Shown piece after piece: positions 32,501 to 40,674 of a stretch of DNA of 64,000 nt (within the stretch, counting starts at the first letter, position 1; every line of letters starts with the position of its first letter). Under the pieces are notes generated by a model, which was not told the DNA's origin, searched no databases, and saw only the letters and a list, made by a program, of their open reading frames with translations. The stretch spans positions 1 to 64,000 of the forward strand of contig JAXLQL010000009.1 of NCBI GenBank assembly GCA_046331625.1, read 5' to 3'. Origin of the DNA: JAXLQL01 sp046331625 (GTDB taxonomy: Bacteria > Acidobacteriota > Terriglobia > Bryobacterales > Bryobacteraceae). Both the position numbers and the translations under genes were made by a program.

Positions 32501-34732
32501 CTATCGGCAGATTGCCACAGAAAAGCCACGCTTGCCTGGCTCGAGCGCTACTGGATTTCGATTAGCGCGTAGACGTTTTCCGTTTTGCCCTGCACCTCGA
32601 CCCGTAATTCGAGCACATGCCGGCCGGGCTTGGCATCGAGCCCGGCCTCGAGGGCAATCAAGCTCTGGGGTGAAAGCTCGGGACGAAACTCGATCTGAAC
32701 ATTTCACCTCAGGCAGCGTGCCCACCTGCGTGACCTTCATATCGCGTAGCTCGCGATTTCGAACCATCAAGGTGAGCCATGTCGCCTTTCCGGGAGAAAC
32801 TCGCGCCGCGCCCTGCATTTCCAGATTCAACACGGGTGAACTCGGTTCGAATGACTCGCCATTGATCGCGATTGGAAATGTAAGCCGTGGTGATGGCCGA
32901 TTGTCGCACCGAAAGCTGGGCCGCAGTTCCCACTTGGCTTGCGTGGCCCCGGCGATGAGCCTGCCATCGAATGCAAATGCGAGCCGTTGCTTTCCGGGCC
33001 GTAGTGGTCCTTGACCGCTGGCGCTGAAGTTCCGGCTTCCCGGACCGCTAGCATCGACGTTCCAAGAACAAAAACTACCGCCGGGAGTTTCCACTTCCCA
33101 GTCGATTACAGCCAATCGGAACTTTCCGCTTGGCGCGGGCAATATGCCGCTTACTGTAGCGGATTCCTCGCCATAAAAATCCCCACGGGACCACTGCTCC
33201 CGGCGCTGAGCGATAGCTGGCAGTGCCGCTCCTTCCGTGTCCACCGAGTCAGTATCGAGTGCATCCCCGTTGCGGCGAATCTGAACTCCCTTTAGCACGA
33301 GCCCTTCCGGCAGACGCCGCAACTCTGCCGCCGGAATCGAAACAGTCAACGATCGCCTTCCTGCGCTCAAATGCTGCTTGCAACTCGGCGAGGCCCACGA
33401 TGAGTTCCCTTGATCGCTGCTCGATCCGAGACTAGCACTCAATTCGTACTCCCCAGGGACCACCACTTCCATCCAAGCCGTTACGTCGAGCCGGCCAAAC
33501 AGGCCCGGACCCACGGGGACCGGAGTTGCCTCCAGGCCTTCAAAACGGGCCACCATTCGATTGATCTCTCGGGAAACCCCATAGCTTTCCATTGTTACGC
33601 TGGTCCCGTCCGCTCGCCTGCCGGTAGCCTGGACCACGGCGTACAGATCGCCAACCTGCTTGGCGGTGATCGCGCCGCTGTATCCGCCCTGCGCGCTCTG
33701 CGTGAATTGGACCGGAACTGTTTCGGAAGTGGCAACTCCAACCCGGGACCTGTTTTCATATTCCGTGCGTACACTCCAAGTAAGGGTTTGCCGGCACACG
33801 GCACCCTGTACGACCGCCCGCAGCTCGATTCGGTCACCCTGGAGCCTGTACCTTCTGCCTAACCCCCAGGCTTCCACTCGGGGTTCGCAGCCTCGACCCA
33901 TGCTCGCGCACGGAGTCAGCAGCGCTTCCGCCAGGGCCTCCTTTTCGTTCGAAGACTCCACTTCAATAAGGTAAATGCCCGGCGCCACGTCCGGGATCAC
34001 CAGGAAGAGATTGGTGCCTTCGTTGCGTGTGAGCATTCCCGCCCTGCTCTGCAGCGGATTGTCGACGTTGTTGCGGAGCCGAAGCCACTCGACGCACGCC
34101 GTTTCCGCGGAGCTTGCGTCGATCGATCGGCCGCCGGGTCTCACCACGCGGATCTTGGCGTTCGGATCGATTGCCTGGATCTCGACGATTGCGTCCTTCG
34201 CGGGTTGTTTCACGTCGAGTGCGAGCGTTGCACGCCGGCCTGCTCGGACCACTCGGCTACTCGCGCTTCCCACATAGCACTGTGTCCAGGTTGACCGAAT
34301 CCGCCTCCTGGACTCGAACTCGAACTCCACGGTCGCTTTCCCTGGCACGCCTTTCCCTTTCACGTGCGCCGTGTAGGTTCCGGCAAGCCGCGTGCGCGCA
34401 GCCGTGATCAGAAACAGAGTCTGCTGGCGACCGCCCTCGTGCTTTTCCTCGCTCCAACGGAAGCCATTCGCCTCCGCCGTTTCGCGCGTGATTTGACGTC
34501 CTTCCGGATCCGTCAGGGTCACCTCGGCGGTGCCGGTGGGAAGCGGGTGGACAAAGAGGTAGAAGCTGTCGATCGCCTCTGGTTTCACGGGCAGGCGTAG
34601 CGCGACGCGTACCTCGGAATTTCCGGGTGGAAGCTCGGCCTCGGCTCTTGCGATGGTCCCAGAGTCCAAGATGTACGGTTCTTGCGCCCGGAGAGCGAGC
34701 GCGAGCATCAGAGCCAGAGACAGTCTCCTCAT
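32501..34732 (-). CDS. secreted multi-beta-domain protein, tandem paralogue B, frameshifted near the C-terminus
   Basis: 743 residues as read, with a signal peptide (MRRLSLALMLALALRAQEP) and the same order of beta domains as its neighbour: RQITRETAEANGFRW, AKIRVVRPGGRSIDA and SPGKATWLTLMVRNRELRDMKVT. Similarity stops abruptly after TLPEVK at about residue 676. In another frame of the same strand the sequence continues VQIEFRPELSP..., LDAKPGRHVLELRVEVQGK and ends at 32548, matching paralogue A's VKIRPRPLRI..., PDAKAGRHVLPLRNDAAGQ. One extra A in the AAA run at 32702-32704 explains it. Either a recent pseudogenising mutation or a sequencing error. Confidence 0.8.
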   Translation of the reverse strand: MRRLSLALMLALALRAQEPYILDSGTIARAEAELPPGNSEVRVALRLPVKPEAIDSFYLFVHPLPTGTAEVTLTDPEGRQITRETAEANGFRWSEEKHEGGRQQTLFLITAARTRLAGTYTAHVKGKGVPGKATVEFEFESRRRIRSTWTQCYVGSASSRVVRAGRRATLALDVKQPAKDAIVEIQAIDPNAKIRVVRPGGRSIDASSAETACVEWLRLRNNVDNPLQSRAGMLTRNEGTNLFLVIPDVAPGIYLIEVESSNEKEALAEALLTPCASMGRGCEPRVEAWGLGRRYRLQGDRIELRAVVQGAVCRQTLTWSVRTEYENRSRVGVATSETVPVQFTQSAQGGYSGAITAKQVGDLYAVVQATGRRADGTSVTMESYGVSREINRMVARFEGLEATPVPVGPGLFGRLDVTAWMEVVVPGEYELSASLGSSSDQGNSSWASPSCKQHLSAGRRSLTVSIPAAELRRLPEGLVLKGVQIRRNGDALDTDSVDTEGAALPAIAQRREQWSRGDFYGEESATVSGILPAPSGKFRLAVIDWEVETPGGSFCSWNVDASGPGSRNFSASGQGPLRPGKQRLAFAFDGRLIAGATQAKWELRPSFRCDNRPSPRLTFPIAINGESFEPSSPVLNLEMQGAARVSPGKATWLTLMVRNRELRDMKVTQVGTLPEVKCSDRVSSRAFTPELDCPRGRARCQARPACARITGRGAGQNGKRLRANRNPVALEPGKRGFSVAICR

Positions 34733-34795
34733 GGTCTGTCTATCGGCGGATCCGCGCCAAATCCACGGAGGCGCGCCCCTTGCTCATCGAATCGA

Positions 34796-34801
34796 TATAC
34801 T
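34796..34801 (+). promoter_or_regulatory. -10 element TATACT of the radical SAM gene
   Basis: TATACT (5/6) in the divergent gap. Transcription from about 34808 would leave a leader of about 38 nt before the ATG at 34846. No good -35 was found. Confidence 0.4.
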
Positions 34802-34845
34802 GTGCGTGAGGGCAATCGGCGGGGACCTGTTCGGGCCACTCGTGT

Positions 34846-36168
34846 ATGACTGCAGAATCGATCCAAACCCAATCCGGAGGCGAGGCAACGCAGGCTGGAA
34901 ACTACTTCGTTTCCAACTACCCTCCCTACTCCTTCTGGAACGCCGCCGACGTCGCCAACGCGCTCGCCGTGTTTGACCGTCCGCCCGCCACGCGCAGTCC
35001 GCTCGGCATCTACGTCCACATTCCGTTCTGCCGCAAGCGTTGCCACTTCTGCTACTTCAAGGTCTACACCGACAAGAACGCGGCCGAGGTGGAAAGCTAC
35101 CTCGACAGCCTCATCCAGGAGCTCACAACCTACGCCGCCAAGCCCTTCATCGGCGGACGCAAGCCCACCTTTATCTACTTCGGCGGGGGCACTCCTTCTT
35201 ATATGTCCACCACGCAGCTCTCGCGACTGGTGGAGGCGATGAAGCGGCTGCTGCCTTGGGATGAAGCGAAAGAGGTCGCCTTCGAGTGCGAGCCCGGCAC
35301 CATCACCGAGGGCAAACTCGCGATCATCAAAGACCTGGGCATGACGCGGATCAGTCTCGGCATCGAGAACTTCGACGACGCGATTCTCGAAGCGAATGGC
35401 CGCGCGCATCGCTCGAAGGAGATCGCCCGCGCCTATGAAGTGGCGCGCAATCTCGGTTTCGATCAGATCAATATCGACCTCATCTCCGGCATGGTCGGCG
35501 AGACCGATGCCAACTGGCGCGAGTGCGTGCGCCGCACCATCGAGATGGCGCCCGAGAGCGTCACCATCTATCAGATGGAGGTGCCTTACAACACGACGCT
35601 GTTCAAGGTCCACGGGCAGAACGTGACGGCCGTGGCGAGTTGGGCCACCAAACGCGATTGGGTGCGATACGCCTTTGCGGAGATGGAGAAGGCCGGCTAC
35701 ACCGTGTGCTCGGCGTACACCGCGGTGAAGGATCCAGCGAAAACAAAGTTCCTCTATCGCGACTTGCTCTGGGCCGGCGCGGACATGCTCGGGCTCGGAG
35801 TGGCTTCGTTCTCGCACGTGCAGGGGACGCACTTCCAAAACGAGCACGACTTCGCCACCTATCAGGCGCGGGTGGCCAAGGGCGAGCTTCCGTTGCTGCG
35901 CGCGCTGACTCCGAGCGATGAGGAGCGGATGATCCGTGAGTTCGTCTTGCAGATGAAGCTGGGGCATCTCGAGAAGTCGTACTTCCGCGACAAGTTCGGC
36001 GTGGCGGTTGAGGAGCGATTCGCCGAACCGATCGGGCAACTGCGGAGCGCGGGTCTGCTTTCGATCGACAACGGCACGATCCGATTGAGCCGCGATGGGC
36101 TGCTCCAGGTGGATGGGTTGCTCCCGGGATTCTTCAAGCCCGAGCATCGCGTGGCGAGGAAAGTGTGA
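34846..36168 (+). CDS. radical SAM enzyme of the coproporphyrinogen III oxidase (HemN/HemW)-like family
   Basis: 440 residues. The [4Fe-4S]/SAM motif is Cys62-x3-Cys66-x2-Cys69 in YVHIPFCRKRCHFCYFKVYT, the HemN/HemW form. FIYFGGGTPSYMS (GGGTP), FECEPGTIT, RISLGIENF (the HemN-like 'R.SlG.Q.f' with Glu), INIDLISGMVGET and the C-terminal HemN domain LSDEERMI-like segment follow. A Phe-Cys-Tyr-Phe sequence after the third Cys and Ile-Glu-Asn replacing the usual Gly-Val-Gln suggest a non-canonical substrate. It is separated from the halogenase-like gene by a 375-base repeat-filled gap, but both are rightward and probably functionally linked. Confidence 0.85.
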   Translation: MTAESIQTQSGGEATQAGNYFVSNYPPYSFWNAADVANALAVFDRPPATRSPLGIYVHIPFCRKRCHFCYFKVYTDKNAAEVESYLDSLIQELTTYAAKPFIGGRKPTFIYFGGGTPSYMSTTQLSRLVEAMKRLLPWDEAKEVAFECEPGTITEGKLAIIKDLGMTRISLGIENFDDAILEANGRAHRSKEIARAYEVARNLGFDQINIDLISGMVGETDANWRECVRRTIEMAPESVTIYQMEVPYNTTLFKVHGQNVTAVASWATKRDWVRYAFAEMEKAGYTVCSAYTAVKDPAKTKFLYRDLLWAGADMLGLGVASFSHVQGTHFQNEHDFATYQARVAKGELPLLRALTPSDEERMIREFVLQMKLGHLEKSYFRDKFGVAVEERFAEPIGQLRSAGLLSIDNGTIRLSRDGLLQVDGLLPGFFKPEHRVARKV

Positions 36169-36278
36169 TGGCCCTCGCGTCGCTTACCTGCTCTTCACCA
36201 CTTCCTGGCCTTCAGCCACCATTTGCAGACTTTCAGCCATCTGCGAGCTGTCAGAATGAAGGGCAGACCTCGGCATTG

Positions 36279-36316
36279 TGGGGCAGGCTTCAGCCTGCAC
36301 GGGACTTCAGTCCCGC
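36279..36316. repeat. twin-palindrome repeat unit
   Basis: GGGGCAGGCTTCAGCCTGC followed by CGGGACTTCAGTCCCGC: two near-perfect palindromes with the same CTTCAG centre. It is one of the cleanest copies in the window. Confidence 0.8.
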
Positions 36317-36380
36317 TGCCGGCACTCGCGCCGGAGCCCGTGAAAACATGCCAGTTCCGGCATCAGCATCCCCTTGCCGT

Positions 36381-36420
36381 GTAGGGCGGGCTTCAGCCAG
36401 CGCGGGACTTCAGTCCCGCC
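36381..36420. repeat. twin-palindrome repeat unit within a longer shared segment
   Basis: GTAGGGCGGGCTTCAGCC then GCGCGGGACTTCAGTCCCGC. Together with about 65 bases before it (from GCCGGCACTCGC near 36318) it is shared with 62009-62112, defining a longer repeat of roughly 100 bases. Confidence 0.75.
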
Positions 36421-36468
36421 CGAGGGCCGCAAGACCCTCCAATCCGCGACCGTCAGGGAGCGGCAGTG

Positions 36469-36511
36469 GTAGGGCGGACCTGTGGTCCGCTGAGGGGCCG
36501 GTGGCCCCTCC
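36469..36511. repeat. variant double hairpin repeat
   Basis: GTAGGGCGGACC-TGT-GGTCCGC followed by GAGGGGCC-GGT-GGCCCCTC. It has the same leading GTAGGGCGG as the main family but different loops. Confidence 0.6.
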
Positions 36512-36543
36512 CCGAAAGCCTGCCCCAGATCAAAGGAGGACCC

Positions 36544-37821
36544 ATGCACAACGGTAACCACTACGACGCCATCATCATCGGTGGCGGACCCGCCGGCTCC
36601 ACCGCCGCCACTGTCCTCGCCACGAAAGGCCGCCGCGTCGTGGTCCTCGAACGCGAGCCCTTCCCGCGCTATCACATCGGCGAGTCGCTGCTGCCCTATT
36701 GCTACTTCCCGCTCGAACGCCTCGGCTTGATCGAGCGCATGAAAGCCTCGCACTTCCCCAAGAAGTACAGCGTTCAGTTCGTCAGCACCGAAGGCAAGCT
36801 CTCGGTGCCGTTCTACTTCTTCCAACACATGGAGCACGAAGCCTCGATGACGTGGCAGGTTCTCCGCAGCGACTTCGACCGGATGCTCATCGAAAACGCC
36901 CGCGATCGCGGCGCCGAGATCCTGCAAGGGATGACCGCGCGCGAACTGCTCCGCACCGATGGAGCTGTCACCGGCGTTCGCGCCACCGATGCCAACGGCG
37001 CCTCGCGCGAGTTCCACGCCCCCATCACGATCGACGCCACCGGGCGCGACGCCTTCGCCGTCTCGCGCAACGGCTGGAAAGTCCGCGACCCCTACCTCAA
37101 CAAAATCGCCATCTGGACTTACTACAAAGGCGCCACCCGCGATCCGGGAATCGACGAGGGCGCAACCACCGTCGCGTTCGTTCCCGAAAAAGGCTGGTTC
37201 TGGTACATCCCGCTGCCTGGCGACACCGTGAGCGTCGGCGTAGTGGCGGAGAAGGATTACCTTTACAGCGACAGCCGCGACCTCGCCACTATCTTCCAAC
37301 GCGAGGTGGGCAGGAACAGTTGGATCGCAGATCACCTCTCCCCGGGCACGCCCATCGGGCAGTATTGGGTCACCGCCGAATTTTCGTATCGCTCGCGCCA
37401 CTGCGCCGAAGACGGCTTGCTTCTCGCGGGCGACGCATTCGCCTTTCTCGATCCGGTGTTCTCGTCTGGCGTGTATCTCGCGTTGCGCAGTGGCGAAATG
37501 GCCGCCGACGAGGTCGACGCGGCGCTTACAGCTGGAGACGTTTCGGCCGAGCGCTTCGCCAGCTATGGTCAGGAATTGTGCCAGGCTATCGAAGCCATGC
37601 GCAAGCTCGTCTACGGCTTCTACAATGACCGCTTCAGCTTCAAGGAATTCCTGATGGAATTTCCTCATCTCAAGGGCGACCTCACCGATTGCCTCATCGG
37701 GAACCTCTCCCGCGACTTCGTTCCTCTTTTCAGCGCCATGGCCAAGTTTGCCGACGTGCCAGAGCCGCTCCCGCACGGAGCTCCGCTGGTTCGCGCTGCC
37801 GCCTTGGAGTCATGCCGCTAA
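36544..37821 (+). CDS. flavin-dependent halogenase-like FAD oxidoreductase
   Basis: 425 residues; the start is fixed by AAGGAGGA four bases upstream. The FAD-binding motif is GGGPAGS (13-19), followed by VVVLEREPFPRYHIGESLLP, the usual opening of flavin-dependent halogenases and geranylgeranyl-reductase relatives. The halogenase hallmark W-x-W-x-I-P is present as Gly217-Trp-Phe-Trp-Tyr-Ile-Pro223. LLLAGDAFAFLDPVFSSGVYLAL (296-314) matches the 'GDAA.F.DP..SSG' segment. Lys73/Lys74 (FPKKYSVQF) lies where halogenases carry the Lys that handles HOCl. It could therefore chlorinate or brominate an aromatic substrate using FADH2. Some relatives are only monooxygenases. It overlaps the ligase gene by 10 bases. 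Confidence 0.8.
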   Translation: MHNGNHYDAIIIGGGPAGSTAATVLATKGRRVVVLEREPFPRYHIGESLLPYCYFPLERLGLIERMKASHFPKKYSVQFVSTEGKLSVPFYFFQHMEHEASMTWQVLRSDFDRMLIENARDRGAEILQGMTARELLRTDGAVTGVRATDANGASREFHAPITIDATGRDAFAVSRNGWKVRDPYLNKIAIWTYYKGATRDPGIDEGATTVAFVPEKGWFWYIPLPGDTVSVGVVAEKDYLYSDSRDLATIFQREVGRNSWIADHLSPGTPIGQYWVTAEFSYRSRHCAEDGLLLAGDAFAFLDPVFSSGVYLALRSGEMAADEVDAALTAGDVSAERFASYGQELCQAIEAMRKLVYGFYNDRFSFKEFLMEFPHLKGDLTDCLIGNLSRDFVPLFSAMAKFADVPEPLPHGAPLVRAAALESCR

Positions 37822-39047
37822 CGCAGTTCGAGCAGATCCAATCGCTGCTCTCTCAGTTGACGCCCGGAAATCGGTTCTATGCGGCCAAGCTTGCCGGCCT
37901 TGGCGCTGTGGCGAGCCTCGAAGAGTTCAGCGCGCGCGCTCCCTTCACGCGGAAGAGCGAGCTGATCGAGGACCAACAAGCGCATCCGCCCTACGGGACC
38001 AACCTCACGTTTCCTCTCGCGCGCTACACGCGTTTCACGCAAACCAGCGCCACTACGGGAAAGCCCATGCGCTGGCTCGACACGCCCGAGAGCTGGAACT
38101 GGATGCTCGATTGCTGGCAGCGCGTTTTCGAAGCGGCGAGCGTCACCGCGGCCGATCGCGTGTTCTGCGCGTTCTCCTTCGGTCCGTTCTTGGGCTTCTG
38201 GACCGCGTTCGAAGCTGCATCGCGCATGGGTTGCCTCGCGATTCCGGGCGGCGGAATGCGGAGCCCGGCCCGCCTCGCGGCGATGATCGATACGGGCGCT
38301 ACCGTGCTTTGCGCAACGCCCACGTACGCGATTCATCTCGCCGAGGTCGCGGCGGAGGAAGGCATCGACTTGCGCGCGTCGTGCATTCGCCGAATTTTCG
38401 TCGCCGGCGAGCCCGGCGGAAGCATCCTTGCCACGCGACGCCGCATCGAGTCGCTGTGGCCGGGAGCGCAAGTCGTGGATCAGCACGGCATGACGGAGAT
38501 CGGTCCTGTGAGTTACGGATGCCCGGCTCGGCCCGGCATCTTGCATGTAATGGAGGACAAGTTCCTCGCCGAGGTGATCGATCCTGCCAGCGGTGCCGTG
38601 GTCGCGCCCGGGAACAAGGGCGAACTCGTGCTCACCAATTTCGGCCGCGCCGGATCGCCTCTGATCCGCTATCGCACCGGTGACTTGGTGGAAGCCGAGC
38701 CGCCCGGCGCTTGCGCGTGTGGCACCCGCGACCTGTCGCTCGCGGGCGGAATTCTCGGACGCGCCGACGACATGCTGGTGGTCCGCGGCGTCAACGTATA
38801 TCCTGTAGCCGTGGAAGAGATCGTGCGCTCTTGCTGTGCGGGCGAGTATCGCGTCTGGATCAGCGAGGAGCGCGCACTCGTCGAACTGAGTCTCGAAGTA
38901 GAGGCTCCCAACGGCGACCGCAGTCTGGCGCACCGCATCGAAACCGCGCTGCGCGACGCCCTGGCGCTGCGGATTCCTGTTTCGGTGGTCGATCCCGGAA
39001 CATTGCCGCGATTCGAATTGAAAGCCCGCCGCTGGGTTCGCCGGTAA
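37812..39047 (+). CDS. adenylate-forming enzyme, phenylacetate-CoA-ligase-like
   Basis: 411 residues from an ATG inside the end of the halogenase-like gene. Motifs are those of the phenylacetate-CoA ligase branch of the AMP-binding superfamily: FTQTSATTGKPMRW (the P-loop-like 'TSGTTGKP' with Ala), DQHGMTEIGPVSYGC, LIRYRTGDLVE, GRADDMLVVRGVNVYP (hinge 'GR.dD.....G.nv.P') and the C-terminal PRFELKARRW with the late Lys. It activates a carboxylate as acyl-AMP, then usually as a CoA thioester. The overlap with the halogenase-like gene makes activation of the same aromatic acid the simplest reading. That is inference. Confidence 0.87.
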   Translation: MPLTQFEQIQSLLSQLTPGNRFYAAKLAGLGAVASLEEFSARAPFTRKSELIEDQQAHPPYGTNLTFPLARYTRFTQTSATTGKPMRWLDTPESWNWMLDCWQRVFEAASVTAADRVFCAFSFGPFLGFWTAFEAASRMGCLAIPGGGMRSPARLAAMIDTGATVLCATPTYAIHLAEVAAEEGIDLRASCIRRIFVAGEPGGSILATRRRIESLWPGAQVVDQHGMTEIGPVSYGCPARPGILHVMEDKFLAEVIDPASGAVVAPGNKGELVLTNFGRAGSPLIRYRTGDLVEAEPPGACACGTRDLSLAGGILGRADDMLVVRGVNVYPVAVEEIVRSCCAGEYRVWISEERALVELSLEVEAPNGDRSLAHRIETALRDALALRIPVSVVDPGTLPRFELKARRWVRR

Positions 39048-39055
39048 GGAGCAGC

Positions 39056-40381
39056 ATGGGATCTCATTCACCAGTCAACGCTCACGTCGAGAACGTTCTG
39101 CTCATCGTGATGATCCAACTCATGGTGATCATCGCATCGGCCCGCATTTCCGGAGTGTTGTTCCGCCGCCTGGGACAGCCGCAGGTATGCGGCGAGATCG
39201 CGGCCGGCTTGATTCTCGGACCGTCGCTTCTCGGCGGCCTGATGCCCGGCTTGTTCGCACGCGTGTTTGACCCGAGTGTGAGTCAGATCTTCTCGATCCT
39301 CAGCCAGACCGGACTCGTGCTCTTGATGTTCCTCATCGGGCTCGAATTCGACTTCGGCCACCTCGACGAGAACCGTCACTCGGCATTCTCGATTTCGATC
39401 GCCGGCATCGTGTTGCCGTTCGGCCTCGGCTTCGCGCTCGGCTGGTTCCTGCACGGCCAGATGGGGTTGAGCGGCTCGTGGATCAACTTCGCGCTCTTCA
39501 TGGCCGCCGCGATGTCGATCACGGCGATCCCGATCCTCGGCCGCATCATGGTGGAACTCGGCCTGAACCGGACCAGGATCGGCGCCCTTACCATTTCCGC
39601 GGCGGCGATCGACGATGCCACCGGGTGGATCATTCTCGCGCTGGTCACCGCGATCGTGCGCTCGTCTTTTGATGCGTGGAAGCTGTCGTTGATGATCGCC
39701 GAAGTGGCCGGCTTCGCGGCCCTGATGATGTTCGTGGTGAGACCGCAACTGATCCGCTGGACACGCGCGACTCTGGCGAAATCCGGCGGCGAACTTTCGC
39801 TGAATGCGCTGGCGGTGCTGCTGATCCTGATTCTGATCTCGGCGATGGCTACCAACCTGATCGGGATCTTCTCGATCTTCGGCGCGTTCTTCTTCGGCGC
39901 GATTCTTTATGACCAGCACGAGTTCACGGCCGCGGTGAAGCGCCGCTTGAGCGATTTTGTGACGGTGTTCTTTCTGCCGATTTTCTTCACTTATACGGGG
40001 CTCCGCACCGACATCGGAACGATGACCGGCGCCACGCTGTGGTTCTATTGCGGACTGGTGTTGGCCGCGGCGATGATCGGCAAGTTCGGCGGATGCTCCA
40101 TCGCCGCGCGCGCGAATGGATTGCCGTGGCGCGAGTCCGCGATCGTCGGCGTGATGATGAACACGCGCGCGCTGATGGAGCTGATCGTCATCAACATCGG
40201 CTACGATCTCGGCGTCATCCCGAAAAGCGTGTTCTTCATGCTCGTGTTCATGGCTGTGTTCACCACCTACATCACCACGCCTCTTCTGCGCAGGTTGGTG
40301 CACAGCAGCGAGGTGGAGGAGTCGTATCAGGCTTCGGAGTTCGCGGCGCATCGGGCGGGGTTGAAGTCCCGCGCCGGCTGA
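39056..40381 (+). CDS. cation:proton antiporter (CPA2/KefB-like)
   Basis: 441 residues with about 12 membrane segments; the start is set by AAGGAG 5 nt upstream, overlapping the ligase stop. It shows GQPQVCGEIAAGLILGPSLLGG, LSQTGLVLLMFLIGLEFDFGHL, the ion-site AAIDDATGWIILALV and FGAFFFGAILYDQ, all typical of the CPA2 Na+/H+ or K+/H+ exchangers; the cytoplasmic NAD domain of Kef is missing. The last residues (AGLKSRAG) and the stop are encoded by a palindromic repeat (TTGAAGTCCCGC...), so the original C-terminus was altered by the repeat. Likely pH or Na+ homeostasis; a link to the biosynthetic genes upstream is only positional. Confidence 0.9.
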   Translation: MGSHSPVNAHVENVLLIVMIQLMVIIASARISGVLFRRLGQPQVCGEIAAGLILGPSLLGGLMPGLFARVFDPSVSQIFSILSQTGLVLLMFLIGLEFDFGHLDENRHSAFSISIAGIVLPFGLGFALGWFLHGQMGLSGSWINFALFMAAAMSITAIPILGRIMVELGLNRTRIGALTISAAAIDDATGWIILALVTAIVRSSFDAWKLSLMIAEVAGFAALMMFVVRPQLIRWTRATLAKSGGELSLNALAVLLILILISAMATNLIGIFSIFGAFFFGAILYDQHEFTAAVKRRLSDFVTVFFLPIFFTYTGLRTDIGTMTGATLWFYCGLVLAAAMIGKFGGCSIAARANGLPWRESAIVGVMMNTRALMELIVINIGYDLGVIPKSVFFMLVFMAVFTTYITTPLLRRLVHSSEVEESYQASEFAAHRAGLKSRAG

Positions 40382-40385
40382 AGCT
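40354..40385. repeat. palindromic repeat overlapping the antiporter stop
   Basis: GCGGGGTTGAAGTCCCGC then GCCGGCTGAAGC, the reverse-orientation form. The TGA within GGCTGAAGC is the antiporter's stop codon. Confidence 0.7.
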
Positions 40386-40420
40386 CCATACTGTCCACCC
40401 TGGACGTCGCCGACTTGTGC

Positions 40421-40466
40421 GCACGCTTCAGCGTGCTGGCGGGCACTTCAGTGCCCGCTTTTCTCT
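40421..40466 (+). terminator. repeat-derived hairpin and U-tract after the antiporter
   Basis: GCACGC-TTCA-GCGTGC (40421-40436) is followed by GCGGGCAC-TTCA-GTGCCCGC (40439-40458) and TTTTCTCT. The second hairpin with its T-run is a credible rho-independent terminator for the antiporter transcript, built from a repeat unit of the same CTTCAG family. Confidence 0.6.
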
Positions 40467-40593
40467 GGATTGCGGCTCCGCCGCGATGTGGGGCAGGCTT
40501 TCAGCCTGCGGCGGGACTTCCAGTCCCGCTTCCGATGCGGGGGCATTCGCTCATAGAACGCTCCGTTTTCGGGATTGCGGCTCCGCCGCGATG
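40467..40593. repeat. 22-nt direct repeats around a twin-palindrome unit
   Basis: GGATTGCGGCTCCGCCGCGA-TG occurs at 40467-40488 and exactly again at 40572-40593. The 83 bases between start with a full repeat unit (40489-40540: TGGGGCAGGC..., CGGGACTTCCAGTCCCGC, TTCCGATGCGG). Confidence 0.75.
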
Positions 40594-40605
40594 AAGAGGA
40601 CCTAG

Positions 40606-40674
40606 GCAACGCCGAAAATTGACCCGGAACTTGCGAAACAACGATTTGCGAAACTGAAGGGAGACAGGATATGA
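40606..40674 (+). pseudogene. C-terminal remnant of a toxin gene upstream of the antitoxin
   Basis: An open stretch of 22 codons, TPKIDPELAKQRFAKLKGD..., runs directly into a TGA that overlaps the antitoxin ATG as ATGA, the usual toxin-antitoxin junction. The peptide resembles the last residues of Gp49/HigB-type (DUF891) toxins ('..KTP..ei..A..r...'). A TAG lies just upstream (40603-40605), and the repeat block 40467-40593 occupies the place where the rest of the toxin should be. Family assignment is tentative because only the tail survives. Confidence 0.5.

Larger units (their letters stand above)
36169..36543. other. repeat-filled intergenic region
   Basis: 375 bases without a credible gene. 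It holds three twin-palindrome units (see the separate repeat entries) and a hairpin GAGGGCCGCAAGACCCTC near 36422-36439. It ends with the strong Shine-Dalgarno AAGGAGGA at 36533-36540 for the next gene. Confidence 0.7.

Noticed and set aside
31710..33014. 434-residue plus-strand open frame over the tandem secreted proteins
   Set aside because: It runs antisense across the boundary of both paralogues, which share full-length homology in the minus-strand frames.
34729..36147. 472-residue minus-strand open frame
   Set aside because: Antisense to the radical SAM gene, with no recognisable motif; common in GC-rich DNA.
36169..36543. Repeat cluster considered as a CRISPR array
   Set aside because: The units are palindromic, differ in sequence, and spacing is irregular; no cas gene is near.
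36307..37776. 489-residue minus-strand open frame over the halogenase-like gene
   Set aside because: Shadow of a well-supported FAD enzyme; composition typical of antisense reading.
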